A stretch of DNA of 64,000 bases from the NCBI RefSeq assembly GCF_014189455.1, contig NZ_CP050296.1:3034001-3098000 (forward strand), in the 5' to 3' direction. The notes below the pieces were generated by a model that saw only the letters and a program-made list of their open reading frames with translations, was not told the origin of the DNA and did not search any database. The stretch's first letter is position 1, and each line of letters starts with the position of its first letter. The stretch comes from Mesorhizobium huakuii (lineage in GTDB: Bacteria; Pseudomonadota; Alphaproteobacteria; Rhizobiales; Rhizobiaceae). A program made the position numbers and the translations under genes. Of the stretch, positions 46,538 through 55,482 are shown piece after piece.

Positions 46538-47887
46538 ATGCGCGACATCAATTTCCTCACCGAGACCAACGCCAAGCCGATCTGGCACCCGATGGCGCAT
46601 CCGGCCGAGATGCGGGCCAACCCGCCGAAGGTCATCATGAAGGGTGAGGGCGTCACCGTCACCGACATTGATGGCAAGAGCGTGCTCGACGCCGTCGGCG
46701 GGTTGTGGAACGTCAATCTCGGCTACAGCAGCGACCCGATCAAGAAGGCGATCGCCGACCAACTCGGCGCGCTGCCCTACTATTCCGGCTTTCGCGGCAC
46801 CTCGACCGGGCCGTCGATCGAGCTCGCCTACGAACTCGCCGAATGGTTCGCGCCGGAAGGCATGGTGCGGACCTTCTTCACGTCGGGCGGCTCCGATTCA
46901 GTGGAAACAGCCCTGCGGCTGGCCCGGCAATACTGGAAGATCCGCGGCCAGGGCGACCGGACAAAATTCATGGCGCTCAAGAAAGGCTATCACGGCACGC
47001 ATTTCGGCGGCGCCTCGGTCAATGGCAACGCCAATTTCCGCCGCAACTACGAGCCGCTGCTGCCCGGCGCCTTCCACATTCCCGTACCCTGGACCTTCCG
47101 CAACCCGTTCGACGAGACCGATCCGGCACGGCTGGCGAAGCTCTGCGCCAAGGCGCTGGAGGACGAGATCGCCTTCCAGGGCGGCGACACCATCGCCGCC
47201 TTCATCATGGAGCCGGTGCTCGGCGCCGGCGGCGTCATCGTTCCGCATGAAAGCTTCATGCCGCTGGTGCGCGAAATCTGCGACCGCCACGAAATCCTGC
47301 TGATCGCCGACGAGGTCGTCACCGGCTTCGGCCGCACCGGCGCCTGGTCGGGCTCGCGGCTCACCGGTGTGAAGCCGGATTTCATGACCATCGCCAAGGC
47401 GATCACCTCGGGCTATTTTCCGCTCGGCGCGACGCTAATCGGCGCCAAGGTCGCCGATGTCTTCGAGGCCGACAAGACCAGTTTTGGGTCGATCGGCCAT
47501 GGCTACACCTATTCCGGCCATCCGGTCGGCTGCGCTGCGGGTCTGGCGGCGCTTGCCGAGACCAAACGGCTTCGTCTGAACGAGAACGCGACCGCGCGCG
47601 GCGTCGAGCTAGGGGCGGTGCTGGAAAGCCTGAAGGCCAAGCACGCCATCGTTGGCGATGTCCGTTACAAAGGCCTGATGGCGGCGCTGGAGCTGGTCTC
47701 CGACCGCGCCACCAAGAAGCCGACCGACAAGAAGACCATGGCCGTGGTTTCCGAGGCTGCCTACGAGGCCGGCGTCATGCTGCGCGTCTCCGGCAACAAC
47801 ATCATCCTGTCGCCGCCCCTCATCATCAGCGCCGCTGACGTCGCGAAGATCGGCGAAGCGCTCGACGCTGGCCTGTCGAAGGTCTGA
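46538..47887 (+). CDS. class-III PLP aminotransferase (omega-amino acid/polyamine:pyruvate type)
   Basis: 449 residues from ATG 46538 with GGAG 7 nt upstream. Fold-type-I signatures: FFTSGGSDSVETALRLAR (cofactor phosphate loop), KKGYHGTHFGGASVNG, the Asp in LLIADEVVTGFGRTG, and the Schiff-base lysine in MTIAKAITSGYFPLGA (about 288). The sequence resembles putrescine/taurine/beta-alanine:pyruvate transaminases. It would convert a terminal amine to the aldehyde, the substrate for the aldehyde dehydrogenase encoded to the left. Confidence 0.9.
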   Translation: MRDINFLTETNAKPIWHPMAHPAEMRANPPKVIMKGEGVTVTDIDGKSVLDAVGGLWNVNLGYSSDPIKKAIADQLGALPYYSGFRGTSTGPSIELAYELAEWFAPEGMVRTFFTSGGSDSVETALRLARQYWKIRGQGDRTKFMALKKGYHGTHFGGASVNGNANFRRNYEPLLPGAFHIPVPWTFRNPFDETDPARLAKLCAKALEDEIAFQGGDTIAAFIMEPVLGAGGVIVPHESFMPLVREICDRHEILLIADEVVTGFGRTGAWSGSRLTGVKPDFMTIAKAITSGYFPLGATLIGAKVADVFEADKTSFGSIGHGYTYSGHPVGCAAGLAALAETKRLRLNENATARGVELGAVLESLKAKHAIVGDVRYKGLMAALELVSDRATKKPTDKKTMAVVSEAAYEAGVMLRVSGNNIILSPPLIISAADVAKIGEALDAGLSKV

Positions 47888-47924
47888 CGGGTCGACGGGC
47901 ACAACGGAGGTTTGGTACGCACAG

Positions 47925-49231
47925 ATGGCTCAATCCCAGAAGAAAGCGGCTGGAGAAACGCTGATTAGCCGGCGTGGCCGCCTGCTCGGCGCGAAATCGC
48001 AATTGTTCTATGACGAGCCCGTGCATCTGGTGCGCGGCGAAGGCGTCTGGCTCTATGATGCCGACGGCCGCAAATATCTCGACGCCTACAACAATGTCGC
48101 CCATGTCGGCCATTGCCATCCGCATGTGGTTGAGGCGCTGTGCCGGCAGGCAAGCCTGCTCAACACCCACACGCGCTATCTGCACACCGCGATCCTCGAC
48201 TACGTCGAACGGCTGACCGCGACCTTCGATGCCAGCCTGTCGACCGCCATCCTCACCTGCACCGGCAGCGAGGCCAACGACATCGCGCTGCGCATGGCGC
48301 AGGCGACATCAGGCCGGATGGGCATCATCGCCACCGACGCCACCTATCACGGCAACACCACGGCGGTCTCGCAGCTCTCAACCCGCATGCCGCCGGTCGG
48401 TGGCCGCGCGCCCTATGTCAGGCTGGTGCCGGCGCCCGACAGTTTTAGGCATCCCGACGCGATGGCCAACGGCAAAGCCTTTGGCGACGCCGTACGGGAA
48501 GCCATCGCTTCGCTGGCAAAGGACGGCATCGGACTGTCCGGCATGATCCTGTGTCCATTGCTTGCCAATGAAGGCTTCCCGACGCTTCCTCACGGGTTCT
48601 TCGACGACGCCGTGGCGGCGGTGCGCGAGGCGGGCGGGCTGGTCATCGCCGACGAAGTGCAGCCCGGCTTCGGCCGCACCGGCAGCCATTTCTGGGGCCA
48701 TCAGCGCGCCGGCTTCCCCCCGACATCGTCACCATGGGCAAGCCGATGGGCAATGGCCACCCGGTCGCCGCCGTGGTGACCACCAAAGAGATCCTGGCGA
48801 CGTTCCGCAATGCCTTCCGCTACTTCAATACGTTCGGCGGCAATCCGGTCTCCTGCGCGGTGGCCAACGCGGTCCTCGATGTGTTGGAAGACGAAAACCT
48901 CGTCGCCAACGCACACGATGTCGGCGCCTATGCGCTCGGCCTGCTACAGCCGCTGGCCGACCGCCATGACTGTATCGGCGAGGTCAGGGGCGCCGGCCTG
49001 TTCTTCGGCGCCGAGCTGGTCCGCGACCGTGAAACCCGCGAGCCCGCGCCCGACATCGCCGGGCGCGTCATCAACGCGATGCGCGACCGTGGCGTGCTGA
49101 TGGGCAAGACCGGCATCCATGGCAATGTGCTGAAGATCCGCCCACCAATGCCGTTTTCCCGCGCCAATGCCGAGCTGCTGATCGGAACGCTCGACGAGGT
49201 GCTCGGCGAAGTCGGCGGAGTGACGGCGTGA
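47925..49231 (+). pseudogene. class-III PLP enzyme resembling AGXT2L-type phospho-lyases, one-base frameshift
   Basis: Intended product about 435 residues. The first frame has YLDAYNNVAHVGHCHPHVVE, LTCTGSEANDIALRMAQ, YHGNTTAVSQLS and VIADEVQPGFGRTGSHFWGH. At GGCTTCCCCCCGAC (about 48711-48724) one base is missing, and the second frame continues with the cofactor-lysine segment PDIVTMGKPMGNGHPVAAVV, YFNTFGGNPVSCAVANAVL and NVLKIRPPMPF. These segments are strikingly like human AGXT2L1/L2, which are not transaminases but remove phosphate and ammonia from phosphoethanolamine or 5-phosphohydroxylysine. The kinase gene overlapping its end makes a kinase/phospho-lyase pair very likely. Confidence 0.85.
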
Positions 49232-50247
49232 ACGTGGTTTCCGCGCGATCCGAGCCTGAGACGGCGGCGGATGTCACGGCGCTTGCCCGGCATGCGCTCG
49301 AGCATTGGGGCGTCCGCAACGCTGAGCCGGAGCTGCTGAAATACCGCGAGAACGCGGTCTTCCGCGTCCGCCTGGCCGATGGCCGGCCGGCCGCCATGCG
49401 CATCCATCGGCTTGGCTACCACTCCGATGCCGCGCTGCGCTCGGAACTGCAATGGATGGCCTTCCTGCAATCGGCCGGTGTCGCCACGCCATCCCCGGTG
49501 CCGACTTTAGCCGGCGATCTGTTCGTGCCCGTCGGCATCGGCACTTCGGCGCCGCGTCAGGTCGATTGTCTGAGCTGGCTGGAAGGCCGCGCCGTCGGCG
49601 CGCGCGGCGTGCCGCTTGATTACACGCCGCAACGCGCGCGAGAAGTCTTCACCGCCATAGGGCGAACCATCGCGCGCATGCACAATGCCGCCGCTAACTG
49701 GGTGCCACCACAAGGTTTTGCCCGCCACGCCTGGGATTTCGACGGTTTCTTCGGCCCAAACCCGACCTGGGGCCGCTTCGAGACCTGCCCGTTTCTGGAC
49801 GATGCCAATCGCGACCTGGTCCGGCGTGCCCACAAGAAAGCGGTCGCGGCACTGTCGCGGCATGAGCGCAGCCCGCGCAATTTCGGCCTGATCCATGCCG
49901 ATCTGGTGCGCGAGAACGTGCTGCTCGACGGCGACACCATAGAGATCATCGACTTCGACGATTGCGGCTATGGCTGGCACATGTATGACCTTGCCGTCGC
50001 GCTTTACCAGAACCGCGAGGAGGCGATCTATCCGCTGATCGAGGCCGCTCTGCTCGGCGGCTATCGGCAGGAGCGAGAGCTAACCGCACAGGACATCGCG
50101 GCGCTGCCCCTGTTCGCGGCGCTGCGTGCCTTCGCCTTTCTCGGCTGGGTGCAGAGCCGTGTCGAAGGCGACATCCCCAGGGAGGTCGGGCACCGCATGT
50201 CAATCATTGCGGCTGACGTGGTGATTGCCTACCTGCGCGGCGAATAG
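49228..50247 (+). CDS. APH-fold kinase resembling 5-hydroxylysine kinase
   Basis: 339 residues from GTG 49228, overlapping the stop of the phospho-lyase gene by 4 bp. The aminoglycoside-phosphotransferase fold is shown by the catalytic loop NFGLIHADLVRENVLLDG (about 211-228, HxDxxxxN) and the metal-binding IIDFDDCGYGWHMYDLA (about 233-249). Animal hydroxylysine kinase belongs to this branch and is paired with an AGXT2L phospho-lyase. Here it would phosphorylate a hydroxyl of an amino alcohol or hydroxylysine, preparing it for elimination by the upstream enzyme. It is the last gene of the operon. Confidence 0.85.
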   Translation: MNVVSARSEPETAADVTALARHALEHWGVRNAEPELLKYRENAVFRVRLADGRPAAMRIHRLGYHSDAALRSELQWMAFLQSAGVATPSPVPTLAGDLFVPVGIGTSAPRQVDCLSWLEGRAVGARGVPLDYTPQRAREVFTAIGRTIARMHNAAANWVPPQGFARHAWDFDGFFGPNPTWGRFETCPFLDDANRDLVRRAHKKAVAALSRHERSPRNFGLIHADLVRENVLLDGDTIEIIDFDDCGYGWHMYDLAVALYQNREEAIYPLIEAALLGGYRQERELTAQDIAALPLFAALRAFAFLGWVQSRVEGDIPREVGHRMSIIAADVVIAYLRGE

Positions 50248-50278
50248 CGACGACTGACAGGGGCCGGCGGCGGAGCCG

Positions 50279-51085
50279 TCAGATCTTGGCGAAGTGGATG
50301 CTGACCGTGCCGGAACTGCCGAAGTCGGCGACGATCGTGTCACCCGGCCGCGCTTCGACTGGCCGCACGAACGAGCCCGACAGCACCACCTCGCCAGCCG
50401 CGATCGACATGCCGTAGCAGGCGAGCCGGTCGGCCAGCCAGGCGATGCCCATGGCCGGATGGTTGAGCACGCCGGCGCCGAGCCCGGTCTCCTCGACCTC
50501 GGCATTGCGCGAGACGATGGCGCCGATCCAGCGCATGTCGGCCTCATTAGGCCGCTGCGGCCGCCCGCCGATGACGATGCCGGCATTGGCGGCGTTGTCG
50601 GAAATCGTGTCGAAGAAGCTGCGCGCCTTCTTCGTCTCGGCATTGACGCGCTCGATGCGCGTATCGAGGATTTCCAGCGCCGGCGTGATGTAATCGGTGG
50701 CGTTGAGCACGTCGAAGATGGTCACGCCGGGACCTTTAAGCGGCGCCTTCATGACGAAGGCGATCTCGGCCTCGACGCGCGGCTGGATGAAGCGGCCGGC
50801 GGGAATGGTCGCGCCGTCGTTGAAGAACATGTCGTCGAACAGCACGCCGGAATCCGGCGTGTCGATGTTCAGCGCATATTGCATCGCCTTGGAGGTCAAG
50901 CCGATCTTCCAGCCCTTCGGCTTCAGCCCGGCATCGGTCTTGCGTTTCACCAATGCCGCCTGCACCCGATAGGCGTCTTCCATCGTCGCCTCGGGAAAAT
51001 CGAGGCTGAGCAGCCGGATCTGCTTGCGCGAACGCTCGGCCTCGAACAGCCGCGCCGCGGCGTCTTCCACTTGTTCCGGGGTCAT
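50279..51085 (-). CDS. hpaH: 2-oxohept-3-ene-1,7-dioate hydratase
   Basis: 268 residues from ATG 51085. The FAH-like hydratase fold of HpaH/MhpD is visible: GWKIGLTSKAMQ, GVLFDDMFFNDGATIPAG, PRVEAEIAFVMK (metal-binding Glu residues, about 102-113) and VLSGSFVRPVEARPGDTIVADFG. It hydrates 2-oxohept-3-enedioate to 4-hydroxy-2-oxoheptanedioate, the step before aldolase cleavage in homoprotocatechuate degradation. It is the last gene of the leftward hpa operon and overlaps hpaG by 4 bp. An hpaI aldolase gene is not found in this window. Confidence 0.92.
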   Translation of the reverse strand: MTPEQVEDAAARLFEAERSRKQIRLLSLDFPEATMEDAYRVQAALVKRKTDAGLKPKGWKIGLTSKAMQYALNIDTPDSGVLFDDMFFNDGATIPAGRFIQPRVEAEIAFVMKAPLKGPGVTIFDVLNATDYITPALEILDTRIERVNAETKKARSFFDTISDNAANAGIVIGGRPQRPNEADMRWIGAIVSRNAEVEETGLGAGVLNHPAMGIAWLADRLACYGMSIAAGEVVLSGSFVRPVEARPGDTIVADFGSSGTVSIHFAKI

Positions 51086-51948
51086 GCCGTTGCCTCGTCG
51101 ACGACGCCGTTCCTGAGCACCCCAATGCCGTCCGCCTCGACCTCGATGACGTCGCCGGTCTTCAGCCAGATCGGCGGGTCGAAGCGGGCGCCGGCGCCCG
51201 TCGGCGTGCCGGTGACGATGATATCGCCAGGCACCAGCGTGGTGAAGGTCGAGATGTAGTTGATGATCTTGCGGAAGGAAAAGATCATCCGGCTGGTGCG
51301 ATCCTGCTGGCGGATCTCGCCATTGACGCGCGTGGAGAGCGCGATGTCGGCGATCTGCGCCTCGTAGGTGAACGGCACCAGCCACGGCCCGATCGAGCCG
51401 GTGCGGTCGAAATTTTTACCTTGCGTGACGTTGAACTTGGCGTGCCGCACCCAGTCACGGATGGTGCCCTCGTTGCACAGCGACAGCGCCGCGATATGGC
51501 CGAGCGCATCCGCCTCGGCGATGCGCCGCCCGCTTTTGCCGATGACGATGACGATCTCGCCCTCATAGTCGAGCTGCGGTGATTCCGGCGGCCGCACCAG
51601 CGGCGTGCCATGGCCGACGAAGGAACGGGGGAAGCGGATGAACAGCGACGGGTTAGAGGGTGCCGCCTGCCCGTCCTTGTACTCCTCGTTGCGGTCCGGA
51701 TAGTTGACGCCGACGCAGATGATCTTCTCCGGCGACGGGATCGGGATGTCGTGGGCGATGGCGTCGAGCGGGAAATCGACCGCAAAGGCCTCGGCCTCTT
51801 CCGCCAGCCGCCGCAAGGCGCCGGCTTCGATCACTTCGCGCAATGTCGGCCACTGGCTGTGGCGAGCCGACAGGTCGATGACACCCTTGTCGGTGACCGC
51901 GCCATAGCGGGTCTTGCCGTTGATGGTGAAGGTGGCGAGCCGGTTCAT
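51082..51948 (-). CDS. hpaG: FAH-family decarboxylase/isomerase of homoprotocatechuate degradation
   Basis: 288 residues from ATG 51948; a GTG at 51960 overlapping the hpaD stop is an alternative. Segments ICVGVNYPDRNEEYKDG, LDYEGEIVIVIGKSGRRI (metal ligands), SIGPWLVPF and VTGTPTGAGARFDPPIWLKTGD define the FAH C-terminal domain. Enterobacterial HpaG is a tandem fusion of two such domains; here a single domain is present and the isomerase is provided by hpaF. It most likely decarboxylates 5-oxopent-3-ene-1,2,5-tricarboxylate. Overlap with hpaH shows coupling. Confidence 0.85.
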   Translation of the reverse strand: MNRLATFTINGKTRYGAVTDKGVIDLSARHSQWPTLREVIEAGALRRLAEEAEAFAVDFPLDAIAHDIPIPSPEKIICVGVNYPDRNEEYKDGQAAPSNPSLFIRFPRSFVGHGTPLVRPPESPQLDYEGEIVIVIGKSGRRIAEADALGHIAALSLCNEGTIRDWVRHAKFNVTQGKNFDRTGSIGPWLVPFTYEAQIADIALSTRVNGEIRQQDRTSRMIFSFRKIINYISTFTTLVPGDIIVTGTPTGAGARFDPPIWLKTGDVIEVEADGIGVLRNGVVDEATA

Positions 51949-51956
51949 GGTGCTGC

Positions 51957-52937
51957 TCACGGCGCAATGATCGGCGATGCCGTCAGGTCCGGCTGGCGTG
52001 CCACTGCGCCGGCAAAGCTGCTGCCTTCCTCGAACCAGCTTTTCGGCGCCGGCGCGCCCCACAGCGTCTGGCGCTGCGGGTCCTTGAGGTCCCATTTGAT
52101 CGGCTCGAGGTCAGGATCGACCGTCTGGTAGTCCGAGCAATAGATCTCGATGCGGTGGTTGTCCGGGTCCCGGACATAGAGGAAGAAGGCGTTGGAAATG
52201 CCGTGCCGGCCGGGGCCGCGTTCGATGTTCGGCAAATAGCCCGTCGTCGCCATCAAATCGAGCAGGTCGATGATGTTGAGCGGCGTCGGCACCCAGAAGG
52301 CGACATGGTGCAGGCGCGGCCCGACGCCATTGGTGAAGGCGATATCGTGGACACCGCCCTTGCGGTGCGTCCATGCCGCCCACAGCTTCCCGCTTGAGGC
52401 ATCCTCGGTGTATTCGGTCACGCGAAAACCGAGCTCGTTGTAGAAGGCGACGGATTCGTCGACATTGGGCGAGAAGCAGTTGAAGTGGTCGATACGCAGC
52501 GGTTTCACGCCCTTGTAGAGCGCGTATTTCTGGTGGATCGGCGGCAGTCGCTCCATCTGCGCGTAGAATTCAAGCGGTATGCCGTGCGGATCCCGGGTGC
52601 GGAAGGTGCGCGACTGGTAGGGCCGCTCGACCCATTCCACCGGCAGGCCCTTGCCCTTGAAGAAGTGCACCGCCTTGTCGAGGTCGTCATCCGAAAAGAC
52701 CTTGAAGCCGAGGTCGCGCGCTTCCGGCGTCGTTGCCTTGCGCAGCACGATGCAGTGATGGCCGCGCTCCTCCATGGCGCGCAAATAGATGGCGCCTGAT
52801 GTCTCGTCGGTGACCTGCAGGCCGAGCGTGTCGACGTAGAAGGCGCGCGATCTGGCAAGGTCGGTGACCGCCAGCTCGACATGGCTGAGGCGCACGATGT
52901 TGAAGGCGGGATAGAGGTTGGGCTTGGGCAAGGGCAT
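51957..52937 (-). CDS. hpaD: 3,4-dihydroxyphenylacetate (homoprotocatechuate) 2,3-dioxygenase, glyoxalase-fold
   Basis: 326 residues, a vicinal-oxygen-chelate extradiol dioxygenase of the Brevibacterium/Arthrobacter type rather than the E. coli LigB type. The two N-terminal betaalphabeta modules begin RLSHVELAVTDLARSRAFY. Metal ligands are in the second half: His in LRIDHFNCF (about 155), His in RLHHVAFW (about 214) and Glu in HRIEIYCSDYQ (about 265). It opens the catechol ring of homoprotocatechuate to 5-carboxymethyl-2-hydroxymuconate semialdehyde. It lies between hpaE and hpaG in the operon. Confidence 0.93.
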   Translation of the reverse strand: MPLPKPNLYPAFNIVRLSHVELAVTDLARSRAFYVDTLGLQVTDETSGAIYLRAMEERGHHCIVLRKATTPEARDLGFKVFSDDDLDKAVHFFKGKGLPVEWVERPYQSRTFRTRDPHGIPLEFYAQMERLPPIHQKYALYKGVKPLRIDHFNCFSPNVDESVAFYNELGFRVTEYTEDASSGKLWAAWTHRKGGVHDIAFTNGVGPRLHHVAFWVPTPLNIIDLLDLMATTGYLPNIERGPGRHGISNAFFLYVRDPDNHRIEIYCSDYQTVDPDLEPIKWDLKDPQRQTLWGAPAPKSWFEEGSSFAGAVARQPDLTASPIIAP

Positions 52938-52951
52938 TCTGGTCTCCTCCG

Positions 52952-54469
52952 TCAGCCGCCGAGTTTCTGGATCGCGTGCGCCGTCGTTGCGAAGGCGACG
53001 TTCTTCGTCTCCATGTAGAAGTCGAAGGAATGGTCGCCGCCGTCGCGGCCGATGCCGGAATTCTTGGCGCCGCCGAACGGTGTCGGCAGATGGCGCACAT
53101 TTTCCGAATTGACCCAGATCATGCCGGCGTCCAGCGCATCGGTGAAGCGGAAGGCGCGGGTCACGTCAGAGGTCCAGAGATAACCGGTCAGGCCATATTG
53201 CGTGTCGTTGGCGAGCGTCAGCGCCTCCGCCTCGTCCTTGAAGGCGATTGCCGTCAGAACCGGCCCGAAAATCTCCTCCTGGGCGATGCGCATCCTGTTG
53301 GTGGCGCCGGTGAACAGCGTCGGGCTGACATAGCAGCCGCCGCCCGGCCCGGCGAATTTGCCGCCGCCGGCGGCAACCACGGCACCCTCCGATCTGCCGA
53401 TCTCGATATAGGACAGCACTTTCTCCTCATGCACCGGGTGGATCAGCGGACCGACCACGGTTTTGGGGTCGAGCGGGTGACCGATCTTGATGCGCTTGGC
53501 CTTCTCCGCCACCAGATCGGTGAACCGATCATACACGGAGGCTTCGACCAGAAGGCGCGATGACGAAGTGCAGCGTTCGCCGTTGAGCGAGTAGATCATG
53601 AACACCGCCGCATCCGCCGCGCGATCGAGGTCGGCATCGGCGAAGACGATCACCGGGTTCTTGCCGCCGAGCTCGAAATGCACGCGCTTCAGCGTGTCGG
53701 CGCCCTGTTTCATGATCATCGAGCCGGTGCGGCTTTCGCCGACAAAGCCGATCGCCTTGATGTCGGGATGTTCGGTCAGCGCCTTGCCGGCATGCTCGCC
53801 AAGGCCGTTGACCAGGTTCCACACGCCTTTCGGCAGGCCGGCCTCCTCGGCGATCTCGACCAGAAGCCGGGCGGTCAACGGCGAGAATTCAGCCGGCTTA
53901 TGAACGACGGAGCAGCCTGCCGCCAGCGCCGGTGCGATCTTCCAGGTCGACAGCATGAACGGTGTGTTCCACGGCGTGATGATGCCGACCGGGCCGATCG
54001 GCACGCGGGTGGTGATGTTGACCTGGCCCGTGGTCCGCAACGTCTCGCCGTCGCGTGCTTCGGGCGCGCGGTCGGCGAAGAAGCGGAAATTCTCGGCACC
54101 CCGCAATGCCGCCTTGGCCATGAATTTCAGCGCCTGGCCGGTGTCCATGCACTCGACGAAGGCGATCTCCTCGGCACGCGCCTCGATCGCGTCGGCAATT
54201 CTGTGCAGCAGCTTCTTGCGTATCTCGCCCGGCATGGCGGCCCAGGCCGGGAACGCCGCCTTGGCCGCCTTGGCGGCTCGGTCGATGTCGGCGGTGCTGC
54301 CGCGAGCGACTTTTGCCAGCGGCTTGAGGTCGACCGGTGACAGGGTCTCGAACGTCGAGCCGTCGGCGGCCGGCACCGCCTCGCCGCCGATCTGGTTCAG
54401 CACGCCGTCTTTCTTGAAGCGGGCGAGATAGGCCTCGGCCTTTTTCAGATTGCCTTCGAGGTCGGACAT
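52952..54469 (-). CDS. hpaE: 5-carboxymethyl-2-hydroxymuconate semialdehyde dehydrogenase
   Basis: 505 residues, aldehyde-dehydrogenase superfamily. GIITPWNTPFMLSTWKIAPAL, FVGESRTGSMIMKQGADTL, FELGGKNPVIVFADADLD (the catalytic Glu) and SLNGERCTSSSRLLVE (catalytic Cys, about 302) are the marks of the HpaE subfamily. It oxidises the ring-cleavage product of HpaD with NAD. It is 14 bp upstream of hpaD in transcription order and follows hpaF. Confidence 0.94.
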   Translation of the reverse strand: MSDLEGNLKKAEAYLARFKKDGVLNQIGGEAVPAADGSTFETLSPVDLKPLAKVARGSTADIDRAAKAAKAAFPAWAAMPGEIRKKLLHRIADAIEARAEEIAFVECMDTGQALKFMAKAALRGAENFRFFADRAPEARDGETLRTTGQVNITTRVPIGPVGIITPWNTPFMLSTWKIAPALAAGCSVVHKPAEFSPLTARLLVEIAEEAGLPKGVWNLVNGLGEHAGKALTEHPDIKAIGFVGESRTGSMIMKQGADTLKRVHFELGGKNPVIVFADADLDRAADAAVFMIYSLNGERCTSSSRLLVEASVYDRFTDLVAEKAKRIKIGHPLDPKTVVGPLIHPVHEEKVLSYIEIGRSEGAVVAAGGGKFAGPGGGCYVSPTLFTGATNRMRIAQEEIFGPVLTAIAFKDEAEALTLANDTQYGLTGYLWTSDVTRAFRFTDALDAGMIWVNSENVRHLPTPFGGAKNSGIGRDGGDHSFDFYMETKNVAFATTAHAIQKLGG

Positions 54470-54481
54470 GTCAGTTTTCCG

Positions 54482-54868
54482 TCACTTGCCACGCAGCCGC
54501 GGGTGGATTGCATTCTTCTTCCAGCTCAGCACCGGGTCGATTTCCCGGATCTCCAGCGACAGAGCGAAATGCGGGGTCTCGAACAGCGCGGCCAGATATT
54601 GGCTCACCGCCGCGAACACAGCCTCGCCGGTCCGCTTCTTGTCCTCGGCGCTGCGGCCGGTGCCGATGCGAAACGACATGTCGAGAAAGGCGTTTTCCGG
54701 CAGGCTGTCGGCAATGGCATAGGCCTCGGCGCGAAAGGCCCGCACCCGCACCGCGCCGGTCTCGAACAGCCCGGTGTCGAGCACGGTGCGCAACACCAGC
54801 GCGCACAATTCGCCCATGTCGACCTTGGCATCGAGATTGGCCGAATACTCGATGGAGAAGTGCGGCAC
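54482..54868 (-). CDS. hpaF: 5-carboxymethyl-2-hydroxymuconate delta-isomerase
   Basis: 128 residues from GTG 54868, chosen because the mature enzyme must begin with the catalytic proline: MPHFSIEYSANLD gives Pro at position 2, as in the tautomerase superfamily. The end of the protein (FALSLEIREIDPVLSWKKN) matches the CHMI family. It is the first gene of the leftward hpa operon. Its start is 31 bp from a 22-bp palindrome that probably binds HpaR. A much longer upstream open frame is not coding. Confidence 0.92.
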   Translation of the reverse strand: MPHFSIEYSANLDAKVDMGELCALVLRTVLDTGLFETGAVRVRAFRAEAYAIADSLPENAFLDMSFRIGTGRSAEDKKRTGEAVFAAVSQYLAALFETPHFALSLEIREIDPVLSWKKNAIHPRLRGK

Positions 54869-54898
54869 GGCGTTTCGTTCCCTGGTCGCTTGTATTGT

Positions 54899-54920
54899 TG
54901 TAGTTAACGCGTTAATTACA
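54899..54920. promoter_or_regulatory. HpaR operator candidate between hpaF and hpaR
   Basis: TGTAGTTAACG / CGTTAATTACA is a 22-bp palindrome with a single mismatched pair, placed between the divergent hpaF and hpaR genes. MarR-family proteins bind palindromes of this size. Control of both genes by HpaR is the simplest reading. Confidence 0.75.
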
Positions 54921-54972
54921 TGGGGTGTCGCCGAAGTCAAGCCTTGCATCCGGCCTGAGGCGACGATACGGG

Positions 54973-55479
54973 ATGACTGTAACGGGCTTTGAGAGCAAGC
55001 GCCGGCGAAGCCTGCCGCCGATCGCAAGCCAGCGTTGGAGAGAATTTCACTTGCTGCCGGAAAACACCCGCCGCTCCTTGCCAATGGCGCTCCTTCATGC
55101 CCGCGAAGTGGTGATGGCGCGGTTTCGCCCGATGCTCGCCGCGCATGACGTGACCGAACAGCAATGGCGCGTGCTGCGCGTGCTGAGCGAGGCCGGCTCG
55201 GTCGAGGCGACGGAGCTGGCCGATCGCGCCTCGGTGCTGCCACCCAGCCTGACACGCATCATCAAGGCACTCGAGGGTCGAAAATTCATCACCCGCAACA
55301 AGGCGGAAGGCGACGGTCGCCGCGTTGTCCTGACCATCGCCCCGGCCGGCGCCGCCCTGATCGACGCCCTGTCGCCCGAGCGCCGCGTCATCTATGACGA
55401 CATCGAGCGGCGCTTCGGCCATGAGAAATTGGAGCAGTTGCTCGACCTGCTGGAGACGCTGATCGACGGCGAGAGCTGA
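54973..55479 (+). CDS. hpaR: MarR-family regulator of homoprotocatechuate degradation
   Basis: 168 residues from ATG 54973; the conserved part begins near MALLHAREVVMARFRPML, so a shorter protein from 55081 is possible. The winged helix is shown by VTEQQWRVLRVLSEAGSVEA, ELADRASVLPPSLTRIIKAL (recognition helix) and RNKAEGDGRRVVLTIAPAG (wing). HpaR proteins repress the meta-cleavage operon until the aromatic inducer binds. The gene is divergent from hpaF, across the palindrome at 54899-54920, and convergent with hpaC 3 bp away. Confidence 0.9.
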   Translation: MTVTGFESKRRRSLPPIASQRWREFHLLPENTRRSLPMALLHAREVVMARFRPMLAAHDVTEQQWRVLRVLSEAGSVEATELADRASVLPPSLTRIIKALEGRKFITRNKAEGDGRRVVLTIAPAGAALIDALSPERRVIYDDIERRFGHEKLEQLLDLLETLIDGES

Positions 55480-55482
55480 GGC

